64,000 nucleotides of DNA from Pseudomonas neuropathica (GTDB taxonomy: Bacteria; Pseudomonadota; Gammaproteobacteria; Pseudomonadales; Pseudomonadaceae): positions 186,001 to 250,000 of the forward strand of contig NZ_JACOPX010000009.1 in NCBI RefSeq assembly GCF_015461835.1. Direction: 5' to 3'. Under the pieces are notes generated by a model, which saw only the letters and a list, made by a program, of their open reading frames with translations, made no database searches and was not told the DNA's origin. A program made the translations under genes and the position numbers. Shown here one piece after another: positions 40,295 through 51,038 of this stretch; within the stretch, counting starts at the first letter, position 1, and every line of letters starts with the position of its first letter.

Positions 40295-42208
40295 CTAACT
40301 GACCCGCCGCTCAATCCCATGCTTACGCAGCTTTCTATAAAGGGTATTGCGGCTGACCCCAAGCTGCTCAGCCGTATGCGTCATATGCCACCGCGTCTGC
40401 TCCAACGTTTTAAGCAGTGCAATCCGCTCTGCGTCTGCCAGTGGGTGTTCGCCAGACTCGGCTGGCGGAAGGACTGGACGCCCCTGCCGAATCATCACCG
40501 GCAAATCCTCCAGCCCGATCCGCCCTTCATCACACAACGCCGCCAGCGTGCGCAGCACATTGCGCAACTGGCGCACATTGCCCGGCCAGTTGAACGCCAG
40601 CAACGCCTGACGCGCCGATTCGTCGATCAGGATCGTTTCTCCACCCGCCTCCTCGGCCAACAGGAAATCCAGCAGCTGCGATTTATCACTGCGCTCGCGG
40701 AGTGCCGGCAGTGCCACTTCCAGCCCGTTAAGCCGGTAATACAAATCCTCGCGGAAGCTGCCGTCCGCAACCCGCTCCAACAGATTGCGGTGGGTGGCGC
40801 TGATGATCCGCACGTTGACTGATTCCGGCTCGCCACCGATCGGCACCACTTGCCGGTCCTCAAGCACGCGCAACAAACGAGTTTGCAACGCCAAAGGCAT
40901 GTCACCGATTTCATCGAGGAACAACGTACCGCCATCGGCCTGCTGCAACTTGCCGCGCATGCCGTCCTTGCGCGCGCCGGTGAAGCTGCCGCCGCGATAG
41001 CCGAACAGTTCGCTTTCGATCAGGCTTTCAGGAATCGCCGCGCAATTAAGGGCAACGAAAGCTTTGCTCGAGCGTTGACTGGCCTGGTGCACAGCCTTGG
41101 CGAAGGCCTCCTTGCCGGAGCCGGTTTCGCCATTGATCAACAACGGCACATCTCGCTCGAAGACGCGCAGGGCTTTGCGGAAGTCTGCCTGCAAGGCCTC
41201 ATCACCGAGACAAATGCCCGACAAGCGCGCGGGTGCCGGAATGACCGGCGCAGGCATGATCGGCGTCGGCCTGCGCGATTCGCCGCGCAACACGGCAAAC
41301 AGATGCCGACCGTCGCGGGTGCGCAACGGCCAACTGGCGCTGGCATTGGCACTCGCGCGGCCAAGCAACTCATTCAGTGAACAATCGAAAAACGCCTCGA
41401 CCGGTTTACCCAGCAAGCCGCCGCGAATATGCCCGAGCAAGTTCAGCGCACTCTGATTGACCGCACTGATCCGCCCTTCGCCGTCAAACGCCAACAAGCC
41501 TTCGCTGAACAACCCGACAGATTCGGCCTGCAGATGAAAACGCAACAACCATTGGTTATCGAAACAACGCAGGAAGTAGCAACTCTCGATCATCTTCGCC
41601 GAGAGGTTGACCAGCGCCATGGTGTGAAACTGGCTCTGCCGCGAGACATCGTGACGCGCTGAAGACACGTCGAGCACCGCTAACAGTTCACCGTGCGGAT
41701 CGAACACCGGACTCGCCGAACAGGTCAGCCCGGTGTGACGGCCTCGGAAGTGTTCGTCCTGATGGATGGTCAGGGCCTGACGCTCGACCAGGCAGGTGCC
41801 GATGCCGTTGGTGCCTTCGCAGGCTTCACTCCAGTCGGCGCCCAGCCAGAGGCCGGCACGCTCGAAAATTTTACGTTCGGCCGGCGCGGTGACGCAGTTG
41901 AGGATCACCCCGCGCGCGTCGGTCAGCAGCACCGCGTGGCCAGCGCCGGAGAGTTGTTGATGCAGGCTGCTCATTTCATTGCCGGCGATCTGCAGCACTT
42001 GTTGCAGGCGTTCGCGGCTTTCCAGTACGCGCCCGTGTTCAAGCACGGTCGGCGCCATGCTTAGCGCCGGGTCGAGGTGATAGTCCTCAAGACAGCGCAG
42101 CCATGAACGGGCAATCGACGGGTCGGCACCGGGACCGTGCAGGTGCGGTTTGCCCTGGGTCACGGTGAGAACCTGTTGGGCATGGCGACTCAAATGATTG
42201 TCGTGCAT
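40295..42208 (-). CDS. eatR: Sigma-54-dependent activator, AcoR/EatR type
   Basis: 637 residues. GAF-type sensory part (about 60-200), PAS domain (about 215-290), AAA+ domain (about 335-560) and a Fis-type helix-turn-helix (about 595-635). The AAA core has Walker A GETGSGKE, the sigma-54 contact loop SFTGA, and Walker B TLFLDEIGDM. It is transcribed away from the aldehyde dehydrogenase, whose upstream region holds a sigma-54 promoter. In P. aeruginosa the equivalent gene (EatR, PA4021) activates ethanolamine catabolism with RpoN. The name rests on context and that precedent. Confidence 0.85.
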   Translation of the reverse strand: MHDNHLSRHAQQVLTVTQGKPHLHGPGADPSIARSWLRCLEDYHLDPALSMAPTVLEHGRVLESRERLQQVLQIAGNEMSSLHQQLSGAGHAVLLTDARGVILNCVTAPAERKIFERAGLWLGADWSEACEGTNGIGTCLVERQALTIHQDEHFRGRHTGLTCSASPVFDPHGELLAVLDVSSARHDVSRQSQFHTMALVNLSAKMIESCYFLRCFDNQWLLRFHLQAESVGLFSEGLLAFDGEGRISAVNQSALNLLGHIRGGLLGKPVEAFFDCSLNELLGRASANASASWPLRTRDGRHLFAVLRGESRRPTPIMPAPVIPAPARLSGICLGDEALQADFRKALRVFERDVPLLINGETGSGKEAFAKAVHQASQRSSKAFVALNCAAIPESLIESELFGYRGGSFTGARKDGMRGKLQQADGGTLFLDEIGDMPLALQTRLLRVLEDRQVVPIGGEPESVNVRIISATHRNLLERVADGSFREDLYYRLNGLEVALPALRERSDKSQLLDFLLAEEAGGETILIDESARQALLAFNWPGNVRQLRNVLRTLAALCDEGRIGLEDLPVMIRQGRPVLPPAESGEHPLADAERIALLKTLEQTRWHMTHTAEQLGVSRNTLYRKLRKHGIERRVS

Positions 42209-42331
42209 TTCTTATTGTTCTCCCCGAGGCTCGACGGCCCAATGCTGAGGTGATGCCCAGCATCCTCCAGCCATCGACGCATTGCAATGCTGGCAAGACT
42301 GTCCGGTCACTGGCTGTGCCAAAAGCGGTAC

Positions 42332-42364
42332 AAACTGTCACCCTCTCAGTACCGAAACCGTCAC
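42332..42364. promoter_or_regulatory. Candidate activator-binding repeats upstream of the aldehyde dehydrogenase
   Basis: AAACTGTCAC (42332-42341) and AAACCGTCAC (42355-42364) are direct repeats, one mismatch, 23 bp apart, 70-100 bp upstream of the sigma-54 promoter. They fit where EatR could bind. No binding data are visible. Confidence 0.35.
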
Positions 42365-42428
42365 AGGTGCCATCCACCCGTCCGACAAAAACCTGCCAAC
42401 CCCTTGATTTACCTGCCCTGCACGGCAG

Positions 42429-42444
42429 TGGCCCGACCTTTGCT
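42429..42444 (+). promoter_or_regulatory. Sigma-54 promoter of the aldehyde dehydrogenase gene
   Basis: TGGCCCGACCTTTGCT matches the consensus TGGCACG-N4-TTGCW at all but one position, with GG (42430-42431) and GC (42442-42443) separated by 10 bp. It is on the strand of the 42510 gene, 65 bp before its start. Confidence 0.8.
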
Positions 42445-42509
42445 CTACGCTTATAGCAAGCGCACTTGCGCGTTTCTCTAATAAGTACAAAGCCAAGGAG
42501 AACATCATC

Positions 42510-44030
42510 ATGCGTTACGCTCACCCCGGTACTGAAGGCGCCAAAGTCTCGTTCAAGAGCAAGTACGGTAACTACATCGGCGGCGAGTTCGTCGCGCCTG
42601 TCAAAGGTCAGTACTTCACCAACACCTCGCCAGTCAATGGCCAGCCAATTGCCGAATTCCCCCGCTCCACTGCCGAAGACATCGACAAGGCACTGGACGC
42701 CGCCCACGCCGCTGCCGATGCGTGGGGCGCGACCTCCGTGCAGGCGCGCTCGCTGATCCTGCTGAAAATCGCCGACCGCATCGAACAGAACCTCGAACTG
42801 CTGGCGATCACCGAAACCTGGGACAACGGCAAAGCCATTCGCGAAACCCTCAACGCCGACATCCCGCTGGCCGCCGATCACTTCCGCTACTTCGCCGGTT
42901 GCCTGCGGGCTCAGGAAGGCAGCGCTGCCGAAATTGACGGCAACACTGTGGCTTATCACATTCATGAGCCACTGGGCGTGGTCGGCCAGATCATCCCGTG
43001 GAACTTCCCGATCCTGATGGCCGCGTGGAAACTTGCGCCAGCGCTGGCGGCCGGTAACTGCGTAGTGCTGAAACCTGCCGAACAAACGCCGCTGGGCATC
43101 ACTGTGCTGCTGGAACTGATCGGCGACCTGCTGCCGCCGGGCGTGCTGAATATTGTTCAGGGCTACGGCAAAGAAGCCGGCGAAGCGCTGGCCACCAGCA
43201 AACGCATCGCCAAAATCGCCTTCACCGGCTCGACTCCGGTTGGCTCGCACATCATGAAGTGCGCGGCCGAAAACATCATTCCGTCGACCGTGGAACTGGG
43301 CGGCAAATCGCCGAACATCTTCTTCGAAGACATCATGCAGGCCGAACCGAGCTTCATCGAAAAAGCCGCTGAAGGTCTGGTGCTGGCGTTCTTCAACCAA
43401 GGCGAAGTGTGCACCTGCCCGTCGCGCGCACTCGTGCAAGAGTCGATCTACGACGAATTCATGCAAGCGGTGATGAAGAAAGTCAGCCAGATCAAACGTG
43501 GCGATCCGCTGGACACCGACACCATGGTCGGCGCGCAGGCGTCCGAGCAGCAATTCGACAAGATCCTCTCGTACCTGGAAATCGCCAAGGGCGAAGGTGC
43601 CGAGCTGCTGACCGGCGGCAAGGTGGAAAAACTCGAGGGCAGTCTCGCGACCGGCTATTACATCCAGCCGACCCTGCTCAAGGGCACCAACAAAATGCGC
43701 GTGTTCCAGGAAGAAATCTTCGGCCCGGTGGTGAGCATCACCACGTTCAAGGACGAAGCCGAAGCCCTGGCCATCGCCAACGACACCGAGTTCGGCCTCG
43801 GCGCCGGGCTGTGGACCCGCGACATCAACCGCGCCTACCGTATGGGCCGGGCGATCAAGGCGGGTCGAGTGTGGACCAACTGCTACCACCTGTACCCGGC
43901 ACACGCCGCGTTCGGCGGGTACAAGAAGTCCGGCGTCGGCCGTGAAACCCACAAGATGATGCTCGATCACTATCAGCAGACCAAAAACCTGCTGGTGAGC
44001 TACGACATCAATCCGTTGGGCTTCTTCTAA
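42510..44030 (+). CDS. exaC: Aldehyde dehydrogenase ExaC-type (acetaldehyde oxidation)
   Basis: 506 residues. Aldehyde dehydrogenase with catalytic Cys in [15 protein letters not shown], catalytic Glu in VELGGKSPN and NAD-binding [11 protein letters not shown]. The N-terminus [18 protein letters not shown] is typical of the ExaC group. It would oxidise the acetaldehyde released by ethanolamine ammonia-lyase to acetate. Ribosome site AAGGAG precedes ATG 42510. It is under the sigma-54 promoter above and faces away from the activator gene. Confidence 0.9.
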   Translation: MRYAHPGTEGAKVSFKSKYGNYIGGEFVAPVKGQYFTNTSPVNGQPIAEFPRSTAEDIDKALDAAHAAADAWGATSVQARSLILLKIADRIEQNLELLAITETWDNGKAIRETLNADIPLAADHFRYFAGCLRAQEGSAAEIDGNTVAYHIHEPLGVVGQIIPWNFPILMAAWKLAPALAAGNCVVLKPAEQTPLGITVLLELIGDLLPPGVLNIVQGYGKEAGEALATSKRIAKIAFTGSTPVGSHIMKCAAENIIPSTVELGGKSPNIFFEDIMQAEPSFIEKAAEGLVLAFFNQGEVCTCPSRALVQESIYDEFMQAVMKKVSQIKRGDPLDTDTMVGAQASEQQFDKILSYLEIAKGEGAELLTGGKVEKLEGSLATGYYIQPTLLKGTNKMRVFQEEIFGPVVSITTFKDEAEALAIANDTEFGLGAGLWTRDINRAYRMGRAIKAGRVWTNCYHLYPAHAAFGGYKKSGVGRETHKMMLDHYQQTKNLLVSYDINPLGFF

Positions 44031-44072
44031 AGCCTTCGGGCGACTCTGATATTTATGGGTCGCCCGTTCAAC

Positions 44073-44173
44073 CGCTTTCGCGAGCAGGCTCGCTCCCACA
44101 AGGGAGTTGTGTCGCACCACATACACAGGCCCGCCACAAATCCACTGTGGGAGCGAGCCTGCTCGCGAAGGCG
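44073..44173. repeat. REPIN-type paired palindrome between exaC and the permease gene
   Basis: Arms of about 28 nt (44073-44100 and 44146-44173) with CGCGAGCAGGCTCGCTCCCA, spacer 45 nt. It precedes the sigma-54 promoter of the permease. Confidence 0.88.
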
Positions 44174-44206
44174 TCCTCAATGACACAACACAAGGCCTGG
44201 CCGCTC

Positions 44207-44222
44207 TGGCACGGCCCTTGCG
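44207..44222 (+). promoter_or_regulatory. Sigma-54 promoter of the permease-eutBC unit
   Basis: TGGCACGGCCCTTGCG: exact match to TGGCACG-N4-TTGC. It lies 115 bp before the permease start and shows that the second unit is also RpoN-dependent. The rest of the 306-bp gap holds the REPIN. Confidence 0.88.
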
Positions 44223-44336
44223 TACCCGTCATTCAGGTTTCGCACTAAAACTGCCGCTGCGTGAACAGCACTCATCCACCCAACTACTGCACCCGAAAGT
44301 CCAACAGATCGAACAATAAAAAAACAGAGAGGACTT

Positions 44337-45707
44337 ATGACTTCCACCACACAGCTCAAACCCACACTCGGCACCCTGCATCTGTGGGGCATTGCCGTCG
44401 GCCTGGTGATTTCCGGCGAATACTTTGGCTGGAGTTACGGCTGGGGCACCGCGGGCACCCTCGGATTTCTGGTCACGGCGCTGATGGTCGCGACCATGTA
44501 CACCTGCTTCATCTTCAGCTTTACCGAATTGACCACCGCCATCCCACACGCCGGGGGGCCGTTTGCCTACAGCCGTCGGGCGTTCGGCGAAAAAGGCGGA
44601 TTGATCGCAGGCATCGCCACGCTGATCGAGTTCGTCTTCGCGCCACCGGCGATTGCCATGGCCATCGGCGCTTACCTGAATGTGCAATATCCGGAACTTG
44701 ATCCGAAGATCGCCGCCGTCGGCGCGTATTTCGTGTTCATGACCCTGAACATCCTTGGTGTCAGCATCGCTGCGACTTTCGAACTGGTGGTCACAGTGCT
44801 CGCCGTCGCCGAATTGCTGGTGTTCATGGGCGTAGTCGCACCAGGCTTCAGCTTCAGCAATTTCGTGCTCAATGGCTGGTCGGGCGCCAACGAATTCACC
44901 CTGGGCTCAATTCCGGGAATATTCGCAGCGATACCGTTTGCAATCTGGTTCTTCCTCGCCATCGAAGGTGCAGCCATGGCGGCCGAAGAGGCGAAAGACC
45001 CGAAACGCACGATTCCCAAGGCCTATGTCAGCGGCATTCTGACCCTGGTGTTCCTCGCCATCGGTGTGATGGTCATGGCTGGCGGTGTCGGCGACTGGCG
45101 TCAGTTGTCGAATATCAACGATCCGCTGCCGCAAGCGATGAAAGCCGTGGTCGGTAATAACTCGTCGTGGATGCATATGCTGGTGTGGATCGGTCTGTTC
45201 GGGCTGGTGGCGAGTTTCCACGGGATCATTCTTGGCTACTCGCGACAGTTCTTCGCCCTCGCCCGCGCCGGTTATCTGCCTAAAGGCCTGGCCAAGCTAT
45301 CGCGCTTCCAGACGCCACATCGGGCGATTCTGGCCGGTGGCGTGATCGGCATCGCGGCAATTTACAGCGACGGACTGGTCAATCTGCAAGGCATGACCCT
45401 GACGGCGGCGATGATCACCATGTCGGTATTCGGGGCGATCGTGATGTACATCATCAGCATGCTCAGCCTGTTCAGACTGCGCAAAACCGAGCCAAATCTT
45501 GAGCGCACCTTCCGCGCCCCGGGTTATCCGGTGGTACCGGCGATTGCGCTGTTTCTGGCGGTCGTGTGCCTGGTGGCGATGGCGTGGTTCAACACGCTGA
45601 TCGGTTGTGTGTTCCTGGGATTCATGGCCGCCGGTTACCTGTATTTCCAGCTGACCGCCAAGCAGCGCTCCGAAGCGCCGGCAGACGCTATGCTCGAAGG
45701 TATCTGA
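44337..45707 (+). CDS. eat: Ethanolamine permease (APC family)
   Basis: 456 residues, about twelve membrane helices, amino acid-polyamine-organocation family. The N-terminal LHLWGIAVGLVISGEYFGWS and the AAMAAEEAKDPKRTIPKAY loop are typical of bacterial ethanolamine permeases. It imports ethanolamine for the ammonia-lyase encoded next. Ribosome site GAGAGGA before ATG 44337. Followed by a REPIN, then eutB. Confidence 0.9.
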   Translation: MTSTTQLKPTLGTLHLWGIAVGLVISGEYFGWSYGWGTAGTLGFLVTALMVATMYTCFIFSFTELTTAIPHAGGPFAYSRRAFGEKGGLIAGIATLIEFVFAPPAIAMAIGAYLNVQYPELDPKIAAVGAYFVFMTLNILGVSIAATFELVVTVLAVAELLVFMGVVAPGFSFSNFVLNGWSGANEFTLGSIPGIFAAIPFAIWFFLAIEGAAMAAEEAKDPKRTIPKAYVSGILTLVFLAIGVMVMAGGVGDWRQLSNINDPLPQAMKAVVGNNSSWMHMLVWIGLFGLVASFHGIILGYSRQFFALARAGYLPKGLAKLSRFQTPHRAILAGGVIGIAAIYSDGLVNLQGMTLTAAMITMSVFGAIVMYIISMLSLFRLRKTEPNLERTFRAPGYPVVPAIALFLAVVCLVAMAWFNTLIGCVFLGFMAAGYLYFQLTAKQRSEAPADAMLEGI

Positions 45708-45754
45708 CTGCCATTTAAAAGTGCACAGCGCCCATTCAGGCACTGTGCTGGAAC

Positions 45755-45844
45755 CCTGTAGGAGCTGCCGGAGGCTGCGATCTTTTGATCTTGTTTTTAG
45801 AAAATCAAAGTCAAAAGATCGCAGCCTGCGGCAGCTCCTACAGG
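45755..45844. repeat. REPIN-type paired palindrome inside the eat-eutB gap
   Basis: Near-perfect arms of about 34 nt (45755-45788 and 45811-45844), GTAGGAGCTGCC family, 48 bp after the permease stop and 27 bp before eutB. It would form a strong hairpin within the presumed permease-eutBC transcript and could change relative output of the genes. Confidence 0.88.
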
Positions 45845-45870
45845 GGGATTATCGATTACAGGAGGATATT

Positions 45871-47265
45871 GTGGCCGCATTCGCCCATTCCGTCGGCGCC
45901 CAGACCTATCGCTTCGACAGTCTCAAGGACGTCATGGCCAAGGCCAGCCCGGCGCGTTCAGGAGACTTCCTCGCCGGCGTCGCCGCGCTCAACGACGGCG
46001 AGCGCGTGGCCGCGCAAATGGCGCTGGCCGACATCCCGCTCAGGCATTTCCTGCAAGAGGCGCTGATTCCTTATGAGTCCGATGAAGTCACCCGACTGAT
46101 CATCGACACCCACGACAAGCAGGCCTTCGCGGTGGTCAGCCACCTTACCGTCGGTGGTTTCCGCGACTGGCTGCTCAGCGACGCCGCCGACGAAACCAGT
46201 CTGCGTAACCTCGCCCCGGGCCTGACCCCGGAAATGGTCGCCGCCGTGTCGAAGATCATGCGCGTGCAGGATCTGGTGCTGGTGGCGCAGAAGATTCGTG
46301 TCGTCACCAAATTTCGCGGCACCCTCGGACTGCGCGGACGTTTGTCGACGCGCCTGCAACCCAATCATCCGACCGACGAACCGTCCGGCATCGCCGCGAG
46401 CATTCTCGACGGTCTGCTCTACGGCAACGGCGACGCGATGATCGGGATCAACCCGGCGACCGACAGCATCGCCTCGATCTGCGCGATGCTGGAAATGCTC
46501 GACGCGATCATCCAGCGCTACGACATCCCGACTCAGGCCTGCGTGCTGACCCACGTCACCACCTCCATCGAGGCGATCAATCGCGGCGTGCCGCTGGATC
46601 TGGTGTTTCAGTCGATTGCCGGCACCGAAGCGGCCAACGCCAGTTTCGGCATCAACCTGAATGTCTTGCAGGAAGGCTACGACGCCGGCCTGAGCCTGAA
46701 TCGCGGCACCCTCGGGCAAAACCTGATGTATTTCGAAACCGGTCAGGGCAGCGCCCTGTCGGCCAACGCTCACCACGGTGTCGACCAACAGACCTGCGAA
46801 ACCCGGGCCTACGCCGTGGCGCGACATTTCAAGCCGTTTCTGGTGAACACCGTCGTAGGATTTATCGGCCCGGAGTACCTGTACAACGGCAAACAGATCA
46901 TCCGCGCCGGCCTCGAAGACCATTTCTGCGGCAAGTTGCTCGGCGTGCCGATGGGCTGCGACATCTGCTACACCAACCACGCCGAAGCCGATCAGGACGA
47001 CATGGACACCCTGCTGACCCTCTTGGGTGTCGCCGGGATCAACTTCATCATGGGCATCCCCGGCTCCGACGACATCATGCTCAACTACCAGACCACCTCG
47101 TTCCACGACGCCCTCTACGCCCGCCAGACCCTGGGCCTGAAACCGGCGCCGGAGTTTGAGCAGTGGCTGGCGAACATGGGCATCTTCACCCAAGCGGACG
47201 GCAAGGTTCGTTTCGGTAACAACCTGCCGCCGGCCTTTCGCCAGGCGCTGGCGCAACTGGGATGA
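45871..47265 (+). CDS. eutB: Ethanolamine ammonia-lyase large subunit
   Basis: 464 residues starting at GTG 45871 with an excellent ribosome site (CAGGAGGATATT); the open frame further upstream runs through the REPIN and is not coding. EutB binds adenosylcobalamin and cleaves ethanolamine to acetaldehyde and ammonia. Seen: [35 protein letters not shown], and the barrel end [21 protein letters not shown]. Its stop overlaps the eutC start. No carboxysome-like microcompartment genes are present, as expected for the short Pseudomonas pathway. Confidence 0.96.
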   Translation: MAAFAHSVGAQTYRFDSLKDVMAKASPARSGDFLAGVAALNDGERVAAQMALADIPLRHFLQEALIPYESDEVTRLIIDTHDKQAFAVVSHLTVGGFRDWLLSDAADETSLRNLAPGLTPEMVAAVSKIMRVQDLVLVAQKIRVVTKFRGTLGLRGRLSTRLQPNHPTDEPSGIAASILDGLLYGNGDAMIGINPATDSIASICAMLEMLDAIIQRYDIPTQACVLTHVTTSIEAINRGVPLDLVFQSIAGTEAANASFGINLNVLQEGYDAGLSLNRGTLGQNLMYFETGQGSALSANAHHGVDQQTCETRAYAVARHFKPFLVNTVVGFIGPEYLYNGKQIIRAGLEDHFCGKLLGVPMGCDICYTNHAEADQDDMDTLLTLLGVAGINFIMGIPGSDDIMLNYQTTSFHDALYARQTLGLKPAPEFEQWLANMGIFTQADGKVRFGNNLPPAFRQALAQLG

Positions 47266-48095
47266 GTCACATGGAAAAACCGCCCGTCGACCCGCAAAAC
47301 CCTTGGCTGGAGCTGCGTCGCCTGACCCCGGCGCGGATCGCCCTTGGCCGCACTGGCACCAGTCTGCCGACCAACGCGCAACTGGATTTTCAGTTCGCCC
47401 ACGCGCAGGCACGCGACGCCGTGCACCTGCCGTTCGATCACGCCGCGCTCAGCGCGCAACTGACGGAACGTGGCCGCGAAAGCCTGCTGCTGCACAGCGC
47501 CGCGGCGGATCGCAACAGCTATCTGCAACGCCCGGATCTGGGGCGCAAGCTCAGTGATGAAGCGGCGCAGACCTTGCGCGAATACGCAGCGGCGCATCCC
47601 GGCGGTGTCGATCTGGCGATTGTCGTGGCCGACGGCCTGTCGGCACTGGCGGTTCATCGGCATACCTTGCCGTTTCTGACCCGACTGGAGGAGCAGATGA
47701 CTGCCGACGGTTGGTCGCTCGCCCCCGTAGCGCTGGTGGAACAGGGTCGGGTCGCGGTCGGTGACGAAATCGGCCAGTTGCTCGGCGCAAAAATGGTCGT
47801 AATGCTGATCGGCGAGCGCCCAGGCCTCAGTTCGCCAGACAGCCTCGGTTTATATTTCACCTACAATCCAAAGGTCGGACTGACCGATGCCTACCGCAAT
47901 TGCATCTCCAATGTGCGGCTCGAAGGCTTGAGCTACGGCATGGCGGCGCATCGCTTGCTCTATTTGATGCGCGAAGCCTGTCGGCGGCAGCTGTCAGGGG
48001 TCAACCTGAAGGACGAAGCACAGGTTCAGACGCTGGAATCGGATGCCGGTGTAGACATGAAAGGTAATTTCCTACTCGACCCGCCCACAACCTGA
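47262..48095 (+). CDS. eutC: Ethanolamine ammonia-lyase small subunit
   Basis: 277 residues from ATG 47262, which overlaps the eutB TGA by 4 bp. Features: [38 protein letters not shown] and the cofactor-binding [17 protein letters not shown]. Required with EutB for cobalamin-dependent deamination. Last gene of the eat-eutB-eutC unit. Confidence 0.96.
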   Translation: MSHMEKPPVDPQNPWLELRRLTPARIALGRTGTSLPTNAQLDFQFAHAQARDAVHLPFDHAALSAQLTERGRESLLLHSAAADRNSYLQRPDLGRKLSDEAAQTLREYAAAHPGGVDLAIVVADGLSALAVHRHTLPFLTRLEEQMTADGWSLAPVALVEQGRVAVGDEIGQLLGAKMVVMLIGERPGLSSPDSLGLYFTYNPKVGLTDAYRNCISNVRLEGLSYGMAAHRLLYLMREACRRQLSGVNLKDEAQVQTLESDAGVDMKGNFLLDPPTT

Positions 48096-48210
48096 ACCGT
48101 TTCCGCATTGCGTTTCTGCGCCGGTTTCAGGCAGGATCGATGCACGGCCGCACGGGTTTCCCATCGCCGTCAGAGCAGTTGAAGACAGCCACTTGAAGAC
48201 GAGACCTATC

Positions 48211-48672
48211 ATGCGGATTATTCAAGCGACCCTCGAACATCTGGATTTGTTGACTCCGTTGTTCGTCAAATATCGCGAGTTCTACGGTTCCCTGCCTTAC
48301 CCGGATTCCTCCCGTGCGTTCCTTGAAAAGCGTCTGCGCCGCAAGGAATCGGTGATCTACCTGGCCCTGGCCGACGATGACGACAAGAAGCTGATGGGCT
48401 TTTGTCAGCTCTATCCAAGCTTCTCCTCTTTGTCGCTCAAACGCGTGTGGATCCTCAACGACATCTATGTCGCCGAAGACGCGCGCCGGCAACTGGTCGC
48501 TGACAACCTGATCCGCACGGCGAAGAAAATGGCCAAGGAAACCCAGGCCGTGCGCATGCGTGTTTCCACCAGCAGCAACAATGAAGTCGCGCAGAAAACC
48601 TACGAGTCCATCGGGTTCAAGGAAGACACCGAGTTCAAGAACTACGTGTTGCCGATCAGCGAAGAGCTTTGA
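48211..48672 (+). CDS. GNAT family acetyltransferase
   Basis: 153 residues from ATG 48211. GNAT fold: LVKYREFYG at the start, core LNDIYVAEDARRQLVADNLIRTAKKMAKE with the acetyl-CoA loop, then SSNNEVAQKTYESIGFKED. Substrate not deducible. Core gene, 115 bp after eutC. A small hairpin GAGGGAGCCTGCTCCCTC follows the stop. Confidence 0.85.
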   Translation: MRIIQATLEHLDLLTPLFVKYREFYGSLPYPDSSRAFLEKRLRRKESVIYLALADDDDKKLMGFCQLYPSFSSLSLKRVWILNDIYVAEDARRQLVADNLIRTAKKMAKETQAVRMRVSTSSNNEVAQKTYESIGFKEDTEFKNYVLPISEEL

Positions 48673-48902
48673 CCGCGCATGCAGCCTGTGATGAGGGAGC
48701 CTGCTCCCTCAGCCACGCCGAATGCAGCCTGACAATTGTTCACACCCCGACATCCCCCGCTACAAAACCAACGCGCTTTTCATCTTTCAGACCGTATAAT
48801 CCCGAGCTTTCCGGCTTGTAAGAAAAACTACACCCCGCTGTAGGCTTACACCCGAATCATCCGCACAGGCCTGCAGAGTCGGGCCGTCATACAGGTGCCC
48901 CC

Positions 48903-49553
48903 ATGGATTTCAACCCGCTCGACCTTATCCTGCATCTCGATGTGTACCTCGATTTGCTGGTGAACAACTATGGTCCATGGATCTACGCCATCCTGTTTCT
49001 GGTGATTTTCTGTGAAACCGGTCTGGTGGTGATGCCATTCCTGCCGGGTGATTCGTTGCTGTTCATTGCCGGTGCCGTGGCCGCTGGCGGTGGCATGGAT
49101 CCGGTGCTGCTGGGCGGCCTGCTGATGCTCGCGGCCATACTGGGCGACAGTACCAACTACGTGATCGGACGAACGGCCGGCGAGAAGTTGTTCAGCAACC
49201 CGAACTCGAAAATATTCCGTCGCGATTACCTGCAACAAACTCACGACTTCTACGACAAGCACGGTGGCAAAACCGTGACCCTGGCGCGTTTTCTGCCGAT
49301 CATCCGCACCTTTGCACCCTTCGTCGCTGGTGTAGCGAAGATGCCCTACCCGCGCTTTTTCGGTTTCAGCGTGTTCGGTACGGTGTTGTGGGTTGGCGGT
49401 CTGGTCACATTGGGCTACTTCTTCGGCAACGTGCCGTTCATCAAGAAAAACCTGTCGTTGCTGGTCGTCGGCATCATTCTGCTGTCGCTGGTACCGATGA
49501 TTATCGGCGTGGTTCGCAGCCGCTTCGGCGGCACCAAAGCCCAATCGCACTAA
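48903..49553 (+). CDS. DedA family membrane protein
   Basis: 216 residues with about five membrane segments and the DedA/SNARE-associated pattern: FCETGLVVMPFLPGDSLLF, LAAILGDSTNYVIGR, GKTVTLARFLPIIRTFAPFVAGVAKMPY. DedA proteins act in undecaprenyl phosphate or phosphatidylethanolamine flipping. Probably shares a transcript with mtfA, which starts 4 bp later. The 230 bp before it hold no gene. Confidence 0.92.
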   Translation: MDFNPLDLILHLDVYLDLLVNNYGPWIYAILFLVIFCETGLVVMPFLPGDSLLFIAGAVAAGGGMDPVLLGGLLMLAAILGDSTNYVIGRTAGEKLFSNPNSKIFRRDYLQQTHDFYDKHGGKTVTLARFLPIIRTFAPFVAGVAKMPYPRFFGFSVFGTVLWVGGLVTLGYFFGNVPFIKKNLSLLVVGIILLSLVPMIIGVVRSRFGGTKAQSH

Positions 49554-49557
49554 GCCG

Positions 49558-50370
49558 ATGTGGTCGCTGAGCGCCTGGCGTCGCCGGCGCCTTCTGGCGA
49601 AGCACCCGATTGCCGACGAGATGTGGCAACGGGTGCGCCATCACCTGAGTTTTCTTGACGGCATCAGCGCTGCCGAAGACCAGTGGCTGCGCGAAGCCTG
49701 CGTGCTGTTCCTTGAAGACAAACACCTGAGCGCCCTGCCCGGCGTCGAACTGCATCAGGAACAACGCCTGTTGCTCGCCGCCCAGGCGCAGCTACCGCTG
49801 CTCAATCTCGGCGATCTGAACTGGTATCAGGGTTTTCATGAAATCGTCCTCTACCCGGACGATTTCCTCAGCCCGCAACGTCATCGTGACGCCAGCGGTG
49901 TCGAGCATGAGTGGGACGGCGAACACAGCGGCGAAGCCTGGCAGCAAGGGCCGATCATTCTTGCCTGGCCGGGTGTGATGGCCAGTGGTGGCTGGGAAGG
50001 CTACAACCTGGTGATCCACGAACTGGCGCACAAACTCGACATGCTCAACGGCGACGCCAATGGTCTGCCGCCGCTGCATGCCGACATGCGTGTCAGCGAC
50101 TGGGCAGACGTCATGCAAAAGGCTTACGACGACCTCAACCGTCAGCTCGACCATGATCCTGACGCCGAAACCGCCATTGATCCCTACGCCGCCGAGAACC
50201 CGGCCGAGTTCTTTGCGGTCACCAGCGAGTACTTTTTCAGCGCCCCGGATCTGCTGCACGAGGCTTATCCACAGGTCTATGCGCAGCTACAGCTTTTCTA
50301 CCGTCAGGACCCGCTGGGCAGGTTGCGGCAACTTCAGGCCACAGACCCGGTCTATCAGGCGCACGACTAA
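49558..50370 (+). CDS. mtfA: MtfA-type metallopeptidase (M90)
   Basis: 270 residues. Zincin with the HExxH motif in [18 protein letters not shown] and a downstream Glu in [14 protein letters not shown]. In E. coli MtfA is regulated by binding Mlc and affects glucose PTS expression; Pseudomonas lacks the same wiring, so its partner here is unknown. Cytosolic. Confidence 0.9.
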   Translation: MWSLSAWRRRRLLAKHPIADEMWQRVRHHLSFLDGISAAEDQWLREACVLFLEDKHLSALPGVELHQEQRLLLAAQAQLPLLNLGDLNWYQGFHEIVLYPDDFLSPQRHRDASGVEHEWDGEHSGEAWQQGPIILAWPGVMASGGWEGYNLVIHELAHKLDMLNGDANGLPPLHADMRVSDWADVMQKAYDDLNRQLDHDPDAETAIDPYAAENPAEFFAVTSEYFFSAPDLLHEAYPQVYAQLQLFYRQDPLGRLRQLQATDPVYQAHD

Positions 50371-50482
50371 GGTCTGCACGACTTTCGGTACATGGCGTCG
50401 ACGGCAGAATATGCCTATAATCGCCGCCACTTTTTGGTCAATCCGGCCAAGTGTTTTTGGTCAACTACGGGGGCAACGCCCA

Positions 50483-51010
50483 ATGAGCTACAGCAAGATT
50501 CCGGCTGGCAAAGACCTGCCGAACGACATCTACGTCGCGATCGAGATCCCGGCCAACCACGCGCCGATCAAATACGAAATCGACAAAGACAGCGATTGCC
50601 TGTTCGTTGACCGTTTCATGGCCACCCCAATGTTCTACCCGGCCAACTACGGTTACATCCCGAACACCCTGGCTGACGACGGTGATCCCCTCGACGTGCT
50701 GGTTGTGACCCCTTACCCGGTTGCCCCAGGTTCGGTGATCCGCGCACGTCCAGTCGGCATCCTGAACATGACCGACGACGGCGGCGGCGATGCCAAAGTC
50801 ATCGCAGTGCCACACGACAAGCTGTCCCAGTTGTACGTCGATGTGAAGGAATACACTGACCTGCCGCCACTGCTGATCCAGCAGATCGAGCACTTCTTCG
50901 CGAACTACAAAGATCTCGAAAAAGGCAAATGGGTCAAGATCGAAGGCTGGGCCGGTGCAGACGCCGCCCGCGAAGCGATCACCAAGTCGGTTGCCGCCTA
51001 CAAAGGCTAA
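50483..51010 (+). CDS. ppa: Inorganic pyrophosphatase
   Basis: 175 residues from ATG 50483 ([15 protein letters not shown]), standard family I soluble pyrophosphatase. Metal-binding signature [10 protein letters not shown] and active-site [13 protein letters not shown] are present, with the C-terminal [14 protein letters not shown]. The longer upstream frame overlaps mtfA in another frame and is not used. An intrinsic terminator follows. Confidence 0.97.
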   Translation: MSYSKIPAGKDLPNDIYVAIEIPANHAPIKYEIDKDSDCLFVDRFMATPMFYPANYGYIPNTLADDGDPLDVLVVTPYPVAPGSVIRARPVGILNMTDDGGGDAKVIAVPHDKLSQLYVDVKEYTDLPPLLIQQIEHFFANYKDLEKGKWVKIEGWAGADAAREAITKSVAAYKG

Positions 51011-51038
51011 GCACCTGCGCTACGCGTGAGGCTTGAAG

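Noticed and set aside
45721..45870. 5' extension of the eutB frame
   Set aside because: It runs through a REPIN element; the GTG at 45871 with AGGAGG gives the standard 464-residue EutB.
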